A DNA stretch of 64,000 nucleotides from Antarcticibacterium flavum. GTDB lineage: Bacteria > Bacteroidota > Bacteroidia > Flavobacteriales > Flavobacteriaceae. Below the pieces are notes generated by a model, which was not told the origin of the DNA, did no database searches, and saw nothing but the letters and a program-made list of their open reading frames with translations. Position numbers and translations under genes: made by a program. The DNA is taken from positions 310,001-374,000 of the forward strand of contig NZ_CP040812.1 of the NCBI RefSeq assembly GCF_006159205.1, read 5' to 3'. Shown here piece by piece: positions 33,873 to 42,297 of this stretch. How positions within the stretch are numbered: position 1 is the first letter of the stretch; the number at the start of each line of letters is the position of its first letter.

Positions 33873-34619
33873 CTATTGAGCCTTGCTACTTCTTTTCTTC
33901 CTTCTTTTCCTTAGCAGGTCTACAACATTAAAAAGGACAATACAGAAGATCACCCAAATGAATCCTGCTATATATCCTCCTGCAATGTCTGAAGGGTAAT
34001 GAACCCCCAGGTAGATCCTGCTAATACCAATAGCCAGGATGAGCAGTCCTAAAATAAGGATAGTTAGGATCTTAATCCATACATTTAATTTAAAATTATA
34101 AAACAAATAAATTAAAAAGCCATAGAAGGCCATTGCACTCATTGCGTGCCCACTTGGATAGCTTAATGTAGCAACAGATACCAGGTGTTCTGCATCTGGC
34201 CTGGCGCGGTTTATAACCTGTTTAAGAGCCACGTTTGCAAGTCCGGCAATTACCTGGACGAAGATTATTTCAAGTACAAATCGCCAGTTCCTGAACTTTA
34301 GGAAAAATATGATCGTGGTAATTATTGTAATAATAATATAGCCTTTAAAATCTCCAATCTCTGTAATAAATTGAAAAACCTTATTGAGAGGCGGCGTACG
34401 AAAGGAAATTACAAACTCTGTGACCTTACTGTCATATTTGGCCAGTACATCTGTATGAAGGGTATTGGAAAGATCTACAAATAAATTAATTCCTCCCACT
34501 ATTATTATAAACGCAAGGAGGATCATGAGAAAAAATGGAAGTTTGTCATTATATTGATGAAACTTTTCTCTTAAGAGTGTCCTTAAACTTATTAGAACTT
34601 CTATAATTTGTTTTCTCAT
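33873..34619 (-). CDS. PAP2-family lipid phosphatase
   Basis: A 248-residue membrane protein of about six helices carrying the three PAP2 motifs: KQVINRARP, PSGHAMSAMAFYG and SRIYLGVHYPSD. The family removes phosphate from undecaprenyl diphosphate or other lipids at the outer face of the inner membrane. A two-component system and a beta-barrel gene lie divergently next to it, suggesting an envelope-stress module. Confidence 0.92.
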   Translation of the reverse strand: MRKQIIEVLISLRTLLREKFHQYNDKLPFFLMILLAFIIIVGGINLFVDLSNTLHTDVLAKYDSKVTEFVISFRTPPLNKVFQFITEIGDFKGYIIITIITTIIFFLKFRNWRFVLEIIFVQVIAGLANVALKQVINRARPDAEHLVSVATLSYPSGHAMSAMAFYGFLIYLFYNFKLNVWIKILTILILGLLILAIGISRIYLGVHYPSDIAGGYIAGFIWVIFCIVLFNVVDLLRKRRKKRSSKAQ

Positions 34620-34759
34620 ATTTTATTTTCCATCCCGCCGGCGAGACATTTTTTGTTTCAAATGTTGTAATATAAACCGAAGTTAATAACTATTTTTTTA
34701 AATTAAATTCTAATTCTATTTTAATAAGGAAGAAACAGGTTTTAACCATATTTGAGGGT

Positions 34760-35431
34760 ATGAAAATTTTATTAGTTGAAGATGAGCCAAACGTGGCATC
34801 CCTCCTTCACCGGAATTTGCTTGAGCTTAGCCACTCTATTGGGATTGCCACGGATGGTTTAATGGGACTGGACCTTATTCTTAGTCAATCGTATGACCTG
34901 GTCCTACTTGATATTATGCTGCCCGGGATGACAGGGCTGGAGGTCCTGCAGGAATTAAAGGCAAGGAAAAATAATACCCCCGTAATATTAATCACAGCGT
35001 TGGATACTACAGACATGGTGGTGAAAGGACTTAACCTGGGAGCAGATGATTATATCGTAAAACCTTTCAAAATTGAAGAGGTGGTTGCCAGGATAGAGGC
35101 TGTTAAACGCCGTACGGGGAGACCAAGGGATGAAGAGGAGGTATATAAATTCAAAGGAATTGAGCTGGATGATCTTGCAAAAAAAGTCTATAAGGATTCC
35201 AGGGAGGTAAAACTCACAGCTACAGAGTTCAAATTACTTAAAGTCTTACTTCAAAATATAGACCGGGTACTTTCCAGGGAAAATATACTGGATATGGTTT
35301 GGGGAGTGCAATATGATTTAGGTACAAATGTAGTAGACGTTTATATTAATTATCTTCGTAAAAAACTTGATGACCATAAGCCCGATAAAATTATACACAC
35401 CGTTATAGGGATGGGATACGTAATACGATAG
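34760..35431 (+). CDS. OmpR/PhoB-family response regulator
   Basis: A 223-residue regulator. The receiver domain has the acidic pair ED at 7-8, phosphoacceptor Asp51 in LLDIMLPGM, and Lys101 in VKPF. The C-terminal winged helix (residues 125-223) ends ININYLRKKLDDH-like with KIIHTVIGMGYVIR. Its stop is followed one base later by the start of the sensor kinase gene, so it heads a two-gene operon. Confidence 0.93.
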   Translation: MKILLVEDEPNVASLLHRNLLELSHSIGIATDGLMGLDLILSQSYDLVLLDIMLPGMTGLEVLQELKARKNNTPVILITALDTTDMVVKGLNLGADDYIVKPFKIEEVVARIEAVKRRTGRPRDEEEVYKFKGIELDDLAKKVYKDSREVKLTATEFKLLKVLLQNIDRVLSRENILDMVWGVQYDLGTNVVDVYINYLRKKLDDHKPDKIIHTVIGMGYVIR

Positions 35432-35432
35432 C

Positions 35433-36809
35433 TTGAAAATAAAATACAAAATAGCAGCAATCTTTTCTCTTATTTGCTCTGCTATGATAGGCCTTACCGG
35501 CATTTTTTTATATATTTTATTTGAGGATAACCTTGAAAACCGGTTTGAGGAAAGGTTGCTTCAAAGGGCTGTTCTTGCTGCTGAAATTCTTCTGGAAAAG
35601 GATGAACTCAATGAAAGTACGTACGAAGCTATTACCCTTAGGTATTTGCAGAAGTTGCCGGCCGAAAAGGTTTTTTACCTCAGGACTAATAATGGAGTGA
35701 TCAATTACTCCCAAATTCCGGTAGAATTTGCAAATGTCAATGAAATCGAAACTGCCATTGAAGAGGACTACAACTTTTTCGAGGTAGGGAAATTAAAGGT
35801 GTGTAGCCTTTATTATGAGGACAACCAGGGAAATTATATAGTTCTGCTCGCTGCCAGGGATTTAAACGGGGAAGAGCAGCTAAATTTTTTGCAGAGGACA
35901 ATTTGGATCATAATTATTACAGCACTCTTTATAATAGCTTTGATCTCACTCCTCTTTGCAAATCAAATCCTTAAACCTATTAATTCAATGATAAGCCGGG
36001 TGCAGGAAATAAGAAGTAATAAACTGGAACTGCGTCTTGATGAGGGAAAGGGTAAGGATGAGATTTCCAGGCTTGCACAAACGTTTAATGAGATGCTCTC
36101 CCGTCTTGAAAATTCATTTTACACACAAAGGAAATTTATTCAAAATGCATCTCACGAATTGCGCACCCCTCTTACTGTAATCCTCGGTGAGGCAGAATAT
36201 GCGCTTAAATCGGGCAAATTAGAGGAGGACCAGGAAATGGCAATGCAAAAAATATATCAACAGGCAGATCATTTAAGGCAATTATTAAATTCCTTGTTAC
36301 AGCTTTCAGAAATAAGGAATGATAATTTCCAATCAAGTTTCGAGATCCTGCGCCTGGATGAGCTTGTGCAACAAGTTGTTATAAATACCAACCAAACAAT
36401 TTCAGCAGGAAAGATTCATCTCGAATATAAGGATACTGAAACCCTATCGACAGATTCCTTTGAGATCCTTGGAAATGAGCTATGGCTGGAAATAGCTTTT
36501 ACCAACCTGCTCACAAATGCCCTCAAGTATTCCGGAAACAAACCTGTGAAAGTCACCCTCCTTCATGCCAGGGAAAAGGTCGAGGTTTTTGTTGAAGATA
36601 AAGGCATTGGAATTGCAAATGATGAGATAGAAAAGATCTTCACGCCGTTCTACCGTGGCAGCAATGCCGGGACGAAAAAAGGCTACGGCATAGGTCTCGC
36701 GCTTACCCGCAATATTGTAAAAATCCATAAAGGGGAGATCAATATAGAATCCCGTCCAAACAAGGGATCAATTATAAAGGTAGAGCTACCAAAGGCAGTA
36801 AACTTTTAA
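35433..36809 (+). CDS. Membrane histidine kinase
   Basis: A 458-residue sensor. Membrane helices at 7-30 and about 155-177 flank a periplasmic loop of about 125 residues. HAMP follows, then HisKA with phosphorylated His241 in NASHELRTPLTVI, then HATPase_c with ELWLEIAFTNLLTNALKYSG, VEDKGIGI and GYGIGLAL. The start is TTG at 35433, one base after the regulator stop; no good ATG lies nearby. The pair probably controls adjacent PAP2 or beta-barrel genes. Confidence 0.92.
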   Translation: MKIKYKIAAIFSLICSAMIGLTGIFLYILFEDNLENRFEERLLQRAVLAAEILLEKDELNESTYEAITLRYLQKLPAEKVFYLRTNNGVINYSQIPVEFANVNEIETAIEEDYNFFEVGKLKVCSLYYEDNQGNYIVLLAARDLNGEEQLNFLQRTIWIIIITALFIIALISLLFANQILKPINSMISRVQEIRSNKLELRLDEGKGKDEISRLAQTFNEMLSRLENSFYTQRKFIQNASHELRTPLTVILGEAEYALKSGKLEEDQEMAMQKIYQQADHLRQLLNSLLQLSEIRNDNFQSSFEILRLDELVQQVVINTNQTISAGKIHLEYKDTETLSTDSFEILGNELWLEIAFTNLLTNALKYSGNKPVKVTLLHAREKVEVFVEDKGIGIANDEIEKIFTPFYRGSNAGTKKGYGIGLALTRNIVKIHKGEINIESRPNKGSIIKVELPKAVNF

Positions 36810-36878
36810 TTATATTCTAATCTCTTTCACAAGCCATTTTTAGTGTTTCTGAATTTCTTTGCAGAAAAAATTCAGACT

Positions 36879-37715
36879 ATGAATAGTACATCCACCTCAT
36901 TTCTTTTTTTATTTATATTATTCATGGTTCCTAATGCTATGAAAGCCCAGGAAAACGGCAACCGGAGTGAGGAAGACCTACCATTAAAACTTGAACATGC
37001 CGAGCCTCTTTATATTGACCTCATAAGGGATCTGGGTGCCAGAAAGGGTGAAAAGGAGTGGAACATAGGTGCAGGAATTTCAGATAACCTCGATTTTGAC
37101 AGTTACGAATTCTTAGTTGAATATGAGTGGGCAGTGGCAGACAGGCTGGGCCTGGAAATTGAAGTTCCGGTAACAATCTTCAGCCGTAATGCTTTAAACC
37201 GGGGAATGTTTAACCGGCCCAATGACAGGATAGAAAGCCTGAAACTGGCAGGACAATATACTTTTCTCGTCTCAGAAAAACTTCAAACCTCCCTAGCAAT
37301 TGGAAATATTGCAGAGATAGAACTTGTAGATCTAAACAGCCTTTCTTTTAATAATCTCACACAAGGGCTGGTTATCAATCCCTTCTTTGTTGCCGCCACA
37401 AGGCTTACATCCTCCTGGCACGCCTTATTATACACGGGACCAAGGTTCTTTACAGGCTGGAATGGACATGAAAACAGTTTTGCCTACGAAATTAACTCAA
37501 ACCTGCACTATATGATTCCAAATACCTCCAACTTTATTGGACTGGAGGTGAATCAATTGATCGAGGACGGGCAATTAAAAACGGTATTAAGGCCGCAAAT
37601 GAGAGTAGAGATAAAGGACTCCTTGAAAATAGGAATTGTACCGGGTATCTCATTAAACAGGGATGAGGAAAGATTTAGTTCTTTTATAAGGTTGATCTAC
37701 GAGCCAGAGCATTAA
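36879..37715 (+). CDS. Outer-membrane beta-barrel-like protein
   Basis: A 278-residue protein with a signal peptide (LFLFILFMVPNAMKAQ). It begins with HAEPLYIDLIRDLGARKGEK, a segment seen in similar proteins of flavobacteria, and continues as alternating beta strands (WNIGAGI, YEFLVEYEWAVADRLGLEIE). The ATG at 36879 is used since the upstream GTG would lead through no signal peptide. It follows the kinase by 70 bp and ends overlapping the next convergent gene by 4 bp. Role unknown. Confidence 0.75.
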   Translation: MNSTSTSFLFLFILFMVPNAMKAQENGNRSEEDLPLKLEHAEPLYIDLIRDLGARKGEKEWNIGAGISDNLDFDSYEFLVEYEWAVADRLGLEIEVPVTIFSRNALNRGMFNRPNDRIESLKLAGQYTFLVSEKLQTSLAIGNIAEIELVDLNSLSFNNLTQGLVINPFFVAATRLTSSWHALLYTGPRFFTGWNGHENSFAYEINSNLHYMIPNTSNFIGLEVNQLIEDGQLKTVLRPQMRVEIKDSLKIGIVPGISLNRDEERFSSFIRLIYEPEH

Positions 37716-38194
37716 TCTTCCGTTGTCTGTAATGTATCGGCAGGAATGATCTGGTAGGCGATATTTACTTTTTTACGGCCCCATTTACGGGCACGCTTGA
37801 CATCCTCGCCCATATAAATATCAATCTTGTTTTTCCAGCGGTAATGCATTTTATCCTTAACTAAAAATACACCTTCAAACCCTTCGATCTTTACCGGGGT
37901 GTTATGGTCCAGTCCCTTTTCAATGAGGTCCCTGGATACTGCAATCACCTTCATACCGGGCTCGATGGTATCACCCCAGGCCGTTACCCTGGGATTTCCC
38001 CCGGTTTGATAACCCAGAGAATTATAGGCAGAGGCAGTTACCGTAAGGCTGTCCCATATCTCTACAGGCTCCTCTGCTTCACTGTTAAAATTACAACCGG
38101 AAAAACCTGCAGATAAATATAAAAATCCCGTTACAAGTAGTACCTGTAATAGGGGTTTAAAGTATGTATGTCTCTTACTTTTCCGGTTGTTCAT
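37712..38194 (-). CDS. 3D-domain (double-psi beta-barrel) lipoprotein
   Basis: A 160-residue protein. The signal peptide has a lipobox (GFSGC). Residues 45-150 form a 3D (Asp-Asp-Asp) domain: VTASAYNSLGYQTGGNPRVT, MKVIAVSRDLIEKGLD and VKDKMHYRWKNKIDIYMG, where acid residues form the lytic-transglycosylase-like active site of MltA/YuiC relatives. It may cut or bind peptidoglycan. The gene overlaps the beta-barrel gene end by 4 bp, tail to tail. Confidence 0.85.
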   Translation of the reverse strand: MNNRKSKRHTYFKPLLQVLLVTGFLYLSAGFSGCNFNSEAEEPVEIWDSLTVTASAYNSLGYQTGGNPRVTAWGDTIEPGMKVIAVSRDLIEKGLDHNTPVKIEGFEGVFLVKDKMHYRWKNKIDIYMGEDVKRARKWGRKKVNIAYQIIPADTLQTTED

Positions 38195-38203
38195 TTCAAT
38201 GTT

Positions 38204-39664
38204 TTATAAACTCCAGCCCTGCCTGTATTCCCTTTTCACGTACTGGTTGGCCTCCTCAAAATTTGTCACTTTCATATTCTCTGCATCCCACAGCATTTTA
38301 ATATCGCGTCCTGGGAATTGGTAGACTGTGCGCCCCTGTTCATTTTGTGATTCATTTCTAATATCCTGTCCTCTTATGGCAAGGTTGGCTATTAATAAAG
38401 TTTCAGTAAGAGGGCCGGCAATCTCAAATGGGGAACTTAAATCTTTTTTTCCGTATCCCGCGATGGCACCTTCCACCCATTGAGCATAATGACCCTGGGC
38501 TCCTCCAGGAACACGATCAAGCTGTTGAGGCACATTCACCTCTTCAGTCCTTGACGTTGGAAGCAGCCTTGGATTCGTACCATAGGTACCACACATCATC
38601 TTACCTTTTGTTCCTATAAAAAGAACCCCGTTACCACCATCACCAAAAGTCTCATTTGGTCCCAGTTCTTCAGGTCGTTTTGGCTTAATACCACCATCCA
38701 TCCAGTGCATGGTAAGGTCACCATCTGTACGTTCATTGCCCGGGAAAGTCATGATCACATGGCTTGAAGGAGGGCAACTTTCTGGGAAATAACCTCGCTG
38801 GAACTCGCCCACATATACACTTCCCACGCTACATTGAACATCTTTTGGATAACTTAGATCCAGGACTTTATACGGGGCTTCTACAAGATGACAACCCATA
38901 TCTCCCAGGGCACCTGTACCATAATCCCACCAGCCTCGCCAGTTAAAAGGTACCAGTCCTTCAATATAATTCTTTTTGGGGGCAGTTCCAAGCCATAGAT
39001 CCCAATCTAAACCTTCTGGCACAGGGGCAGGTTCACTGGGCCATGGAATTCCCTGCGGCCATACAGGCCTGTCTGTCCAGCAATAAACTGTATGAACCTT
39101 TCCAAGCAACCCGGCATTGAACCATTCCTGCATGATCCTCACCCCATCACCAGATGCTCCCTGGTTTCCCATTTGTGTCACTACTTTATAATCACGGGCT
39201 GCTTTTGTCAATGCCCGGGCTTCGTAAATATCATGCGTTAGAGGTTTTTGCACATACACATGTTTCCCCATTTCCATGGCAGCCATGGTTTGTACAGCAT
39301 GATTATGGTCTGGTGTGGAAACAGATACAGCATCAAAATTCTTACCTTCCTTATCCAGCATTTCCCGGTAGTCTTTATAATATTTTGCTTTTGGAAAACG
39401 GGCTCTTGATGCTGCCGCCCTCCTGTCATCTACATCACATAAAAATCCTATTTCCGCTTTCCCGCTTTTTGCAAAATTTGCCAAATCGCTTTCTCCCTTT
39501 CCTCCTACACCAATTCCAGCTACAATTAGCCGGTCACTTGGAGCTATAAATCCGGGGCCCCCAAGCACATGTCGGGGTACTATCATAACGCCGGTTGCCG
39601 CTAGGGCAGTATTCTTTAAAAACGATCTTCTGGAACTACTAAGGGAAGTGCTCTTTTTTTTCAT
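38204..39664 (-). CDS. Tat-exported Gfo/Idh/MocA oxidoreductase
   Basis: A 486-residue protein. The N-terminus holds an RRSFLKNTALAATGVM twin-arginine signal. The Rossmann domain is around IVAGIGVGGKGESDLANFA and the substrate domain shows STPDHNHAVQTMAAMEMGKH, VYVQKPLTHDIYEARALTKA, the EKP-like catalytic Lys (here QKP). It probably acts on periplasmic sugars or cyclitols, with NAD(P) bound. This secreted type is common in Bacteroidota. It is isolated from sugar operons here. Confidence 0.9.
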   Translation of the reverse strand: MKKKSTSLSSSRRSFLKNTALAATGVMIVPRHVLGGPGFIAPSDRLIVAGIGVGGKGESDLANFAKSGKAEIGFLCDVDDRRAAASRARFPKAKYYKDYREMLDKEGKNFDAVSVSTPDHNHAVQTMAAMEMGKHVYVQKPLTHDIYEARALTKAARDYKVVTQMGNQGASGDGVRIMQEWFNAGLLGKVHTVYCWTDRPVWPQGIPWPSEPAPVPEGLDWDLWLGTAPKKNYIEGLVPFNWRGWWDYGTGALGDMGCHLVEAPYKVLDLSYPKDVQCSVGSVYVGEFQRGYFPESCPPSSHVIMTFPGNERTDGDLTMHWMDGGIKPKRPEELGPNETFGDGGNGVLFIGTKGKMMCGTYGTNPRLLPTSRTEEVNVPQQLDRVPGGAQGHYAQWVEGAIAGYGKKDLSSPFEIAGPLTETLLIANLAIRGQDIRNESQNEQGRTVYQFPGRDIKMLWDAENMKVTNFEEANQYVKREYRQGWSL

Positions 39665-40032
39665 AAGCCAGGTAAAAATTTAAGTTAGTTGGAATTTGAA
39701 GGGAAAAAAGTATGAAATATTTCTGAAGTAAAATACTTTTAATCCAATCTTCCCATTTAAAACCTCCAAAAAACCAGAAAAAACCTGTACCTGACATAAT
39801 TTCAGAGAATTTTTATCAATCTTTACCACCCTAAATAAAATCTCTAAAAAATCCCTTAACAGCCGATATGACCTACATCCCATCAGAATTATTCCGTTAA
39901 TTTATCTCTAATACCATGAATCCGAAAGCAAGAATGCTGAAACCTGACTTTGGCTTGGTTTTGGCACAATGCAGAATAATCGTATAAAAACAAGAGGGAC
40001 AAAATGGCCTTCAAAATTTGAAAAACAATATT
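39665..40032. other. Intergenic region, 368 bp
   Basis: AT-rich, no convincing gene on either strand. Near 39940-40030 a GGCTTGGTTTTGGCACAATGC segment is seen before the FKBP start; it does not match a usable sigma-54 or -7/-33 promoter. I see nothing else. Confidence 0.35.
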
Positions 40033-40464
40033 ATGAGTCAAGTAAAAGCAAATGACACGGTAAAAGTACATTACACTGGAAAATTAACTGATGGACAGGT
40101 ATTTGACAGTTCTGTAGAAAGAGGTGAGCCAATAGAGTTTACTTTAGGCCAGGGACAATTGATCCCGGGATTTGAAAAAGGCCTTATCGATATGAAAGTC
40201 AACGAAAAGAAAACTATAAATATTCCAAAGGAAGAAGCATACGGGGAGCCAAGAGAGGACCTTGTACAGGAAGTGGACAAGAGCCAGCTGCCAGAGGAGA
40301 TTAAGCCTGAGGTTGGAATGGGACTTGTTTCTAAAAGCCCAGATGGCCGTGAAATGAACCTTATAGTAAAAGATGTTAAGGAAAACAGTATTGTGGTAGA
40401 TGGTAATCACCCACTTGCAGGTAAAGACCTTGTTTTTGATCTTGAAGTTGTAGAGATCAAGTAA
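40033..40464 (+). CDS. FKBP-type peptidyl-prolyl isomerase (SlyD-like)
   Basis: A 143-residue folding catalyst. The FKBP core VKVHYTGKLTDGQVFDSS, FTLGQGQLIPGFEKGL and an insert-in-flap region typical of SlyD (PKEEAYGEPREDLVQEVDKS) are visible. The C-terminus ends DLEVVEIK without the His-rich tail of E. coli SlyD. ATG at 40033 begins MSQVKAND; an upstream ATG at 40018 is less likely. It is cytoplasmic and monocistronic with its own terminator. Confidence 0.92.
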   Translation: MSQVKANDTVKVHYTGKLTDGQVFDSSVERGEPIEFTLGQGQLIPGFEKGLIDMKVNEKKTINIPKEEAYGEPREDLVQEVDKSQLPEEIKPEVGMGLVSKSPDGREMNLIVKDVKENSIVVDGNHPLAGKDLVFDLEVVEIK

Positions 40465-40481
40465 GATTAAAGAATTATTTT

Positions 40482-40516
40482 AAAAAAGGCCGGTATCAAT
40501 GATTCCGGCCTTTTTT
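40482..40516 (+). terminator. Terminator after the FKBP gene
   Basis: AAAAAAGGCCGG pairs with CCGGCCTTTTTT around an 11-base loop. Confidence 0.92.
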
Positions 40517-40637
40517 CATTTTATTGATGCCCAGAAAGCACACTATCAAATGCTTGTTAATCATGACTTAAGGTTATGGTAAAAATTTTCATTTGATCTT
40601 CCCTATCCTTAAATTAATGGAAATAATTAAAACAATC

Positions 40638-41051
40638 ATGAAGAGAAAAGCAACAGCCATTTGGAATGGTACCATTAAGGAAGGAAAAGGAAATCTTACC
40701 ACTCAAAGTGGAACTTTAAAGGAAACCCAGTATTCCTTTAAATCCAGGTTCGAATCTGGTACGGGAACAAATCCTGAGGAGTTAATAGCAGCCGCACATG
40801 CAGGATGTTTTGCAATGCAATTGTCAGCTTTTTTAGGCGAAGAAGGTTTTGAACCCCAATCGCTGGAAGCTACAGGAGAAGTAACCCTGGATGATGGTTC
40901 TATTACCCAATCCCATTTAAATTTAAAAGCCAGGGTGAGGGATATTGATAATGATAAATTCCAGGAACTTGTTAATAAAGCGAAGGATAATTGTCCTGTT
41001 TCCAAACTACTTGATACCAAAATTACCGTAGATGCTGTGCTAAATCAATGA
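40638..41051 (+). CDS. OsmC-family peroxiredoxin
   Basis: A 137-residue enzyme that reduces organic hydroperoxides with two redox cysteines: AAAHAGCFAMQLSAFLGEEG and KAKDNCPVSKLLDTK. The catalytic Arg region is TSQYSFKSRFESGTGTNPEE-like near the start. ATG at 40638 (MKRKATAIWNG) is preferred over an upstream ATG. DUF2267 follows after 29 bp, so both may be transcribed together. Confidence 0.92.
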   Translation: MKRKATAIWNGTIKEGKGNLTTQSGTLKETQYSFKSRFESGTGTNPEELIAAAHAGCFAMQLSAFLGEEGFEPQSLEATGEVTLDDGSITQSHLNLKARVRDIDNDKFQELVNKAKDNCPVSKLLDTKITVDAVLNQ

Positions 41052-41080
41052 TTGGATTTACTAACTAAAATATTATAGTT

Positions 41081-41536
41081 ATGTCACAGTCACATTTAAA
41101 TTTCGAAAGTTTTGCACAGGATGCCCATACATATGTGAATGAACTCGCTGATGACCTTGGACATCCAGAAGAAAAAAGCAGGGTGTTAAAGATATGGAGA
41201 GCGGTTATGCATACAGTGCGGGACAGGATACATTTGGGAGAATCATTTCAAATAATGGATCCCCTGCCAATGATCTTTAAAGGGATCTATGTGGAGAACT
41301 GGAAGTACCGGGAAAAACCACCTCTTAATTATACAACCCTGGAAGAAATGAAGACACAGGTTAAAGACCTGCAGGCGAGATATGGGGAAGAAGATTTCCC
41401 CTGGAGCAAATCTACAGAAGAGATCATAGCAATTACGCTTGCCTCGCTAAAAAGATTTTTAAAAGGAAACCAACTTGAAGAAGTTATCAATCAAATGCCA
41501 AAGGAAATCAAGGAATTTCTTCCGTTGAAGGTTTAA
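41081..41536 (+). CDS. DUF2267 protein
   Basis: A 151-residue mainly helical protein with the DUF2267 pattern: FESFAQDAHTYVNELADDLG, RVLKIWRAVMHTVRDRIHLG, and FPWSKSTEEIIAITLASLKR at the C-terminal half. The function is unknown; family members often lie near stress genes, consistent with the OsmC neighbour. Confidence 0.85.
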   Translation: MSQSHLNFESFAQDAHTYVNELADDLGHPEEKSRVLKIWRAVMHTVRDRIHLGESFQIMDPLPMIFKGIYVENWKYREKPPLNYTTLEEMKTQVKDLQARYGEEDFPWSKSTEEIIAITLASLKRFLKGNQLEEVINQMPKEIKEFLPLKV

Positions 41537-41541
41537 AAAAT

Positions 41542-41615
41542 AAAAAGAAGACAAAAAAGCTCTTTCAAGGACCCCCACGGTCTCTATCCCGAAGTAAGTT
41601 TTTGTCTTCTTTTTT
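41542..41615. terminator. Bidirectional terminator of the DUF2267 and amidohydrolase genes
   Basis: AAAAAGAAGACAAAAA (41542-41557) pairs with a TTTTTGTCTTCTTTTT segment (41599-41615) around a loop of about 40 bases, lying between convergent stop codons. Confidence 0.7.
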
Positions 41616-42297
41616 ATTTTAATGTTTGCTGTAGGGATTTATATAAACCACCGCATATCTCATCATCCATACTGCCGGTTCTAAAAAATGCCTGGTTCAC
41701 TTCCAATTCAATTCCCAGATAATTTGTTGGATTTTTCTTTCTAAGGTATGTTGTGAATCCATCATCGCGGCCCAGATAAGGATAGTTGAAACGTATATTC
41801 AACCCCGGGGCTATCTTTTTAAAATTGAATTTCCATATCCGCACAAAATCCTTCTCCAAAGCTTTTGAGGGATCAAATAATAAGCCCACATCGGCATTTC
41901 TTACCTTAGCGTTAAGAACGGGAGTAAACGTATGAACAGAAATGTGAAGGACTTTCTCTCCTTGCGAGATCTCCCTTTGTATAAGCTGTTCTATTTTGTC
42001 CCGGTAGAAAAAATAATGATCCTGCATAATACGCTGCTTCACATCCCTGGATAAAGGTTTAGTGAATTCAGAAAACAATTGCCGGTTGTGTGGAGAGCGA
42101 TTAAGCTCCACCAGCAACCTGCTAGTGGTACTGTAAAAACTATAATCGGCTAGATCTTTAAGTTGCATAAATAATTCCAAAGCCCCTGGGTCATAACCCC
42201 TGTGTGAGTTTAACACCTCTTCCTTGCCGTTGAACAGACCGGCGAAGTCCCCCGGGATATTGTTACCACCGTGTTCACAGGTTAAAACTACTTTCAT
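41614..42297 (-). CDS. N-formylglutamate amidohydrolase-family protein
   Basis: A 227-residue hydrolase of the N-formylglutamate amidohydrolase (HutG/FGase) fold. Metal and active-site positions show as LTCEHGGNNIP at the start, HRGYDPGA, and LHISVHTFTPVLNAKVRNAD with the DVGLLFDP segment. The family cleaves amides of amino acids. It overlaps the GCS2 gene by 4 bp, and that gene overlaps the RimK-like gene by 4 bp, so all three are one coupled operon. Histidine degradation genes are absent, making a classical HutG role doubtful. Confidence 0.85.
   Translation of the reverse strand: MKVVLTCEHGGNNIPGDFAGLFNGKEEVLNSHRGYDPGALELFMQLKDLADYSFYSTTSRLLVELNRSPHNRQLFSEFTKPLSRDVKQRIMQDHYFFYRDKIEQLIQREISQGEKVLHISVHTFTPVLNAKVRNADVGLLFDPSKALEKDFVRIWKFNFKKIAPGLNIRFNYPYLGRDDGFTTYLRKKNPTNYLGIELEVNQAFFRTGSMDDEICGGLYKSLQQTLK

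Noticed and set aside
36843..36878. Longer start (GTG at 36843) for the beta-barrel gene.
   Set aside because: The signal peptide begins properly only at the ATG at 36879.
39940..39975. Possible sigma-54 promoter (TTTTGGCACAATGC) before the FKBP gene.
   Set aside because: The GG and GC pairs are too close together for the -24/-12 arrangement.
40745..40766. CCAGGTTCGAATCTGG looks like the T-arm of a tRNA.
   Set aside because: It lies inside the OsmC gene and encodes the conserved segment SRFESGTG; no acceptor, D or anticodon arm is nearby.
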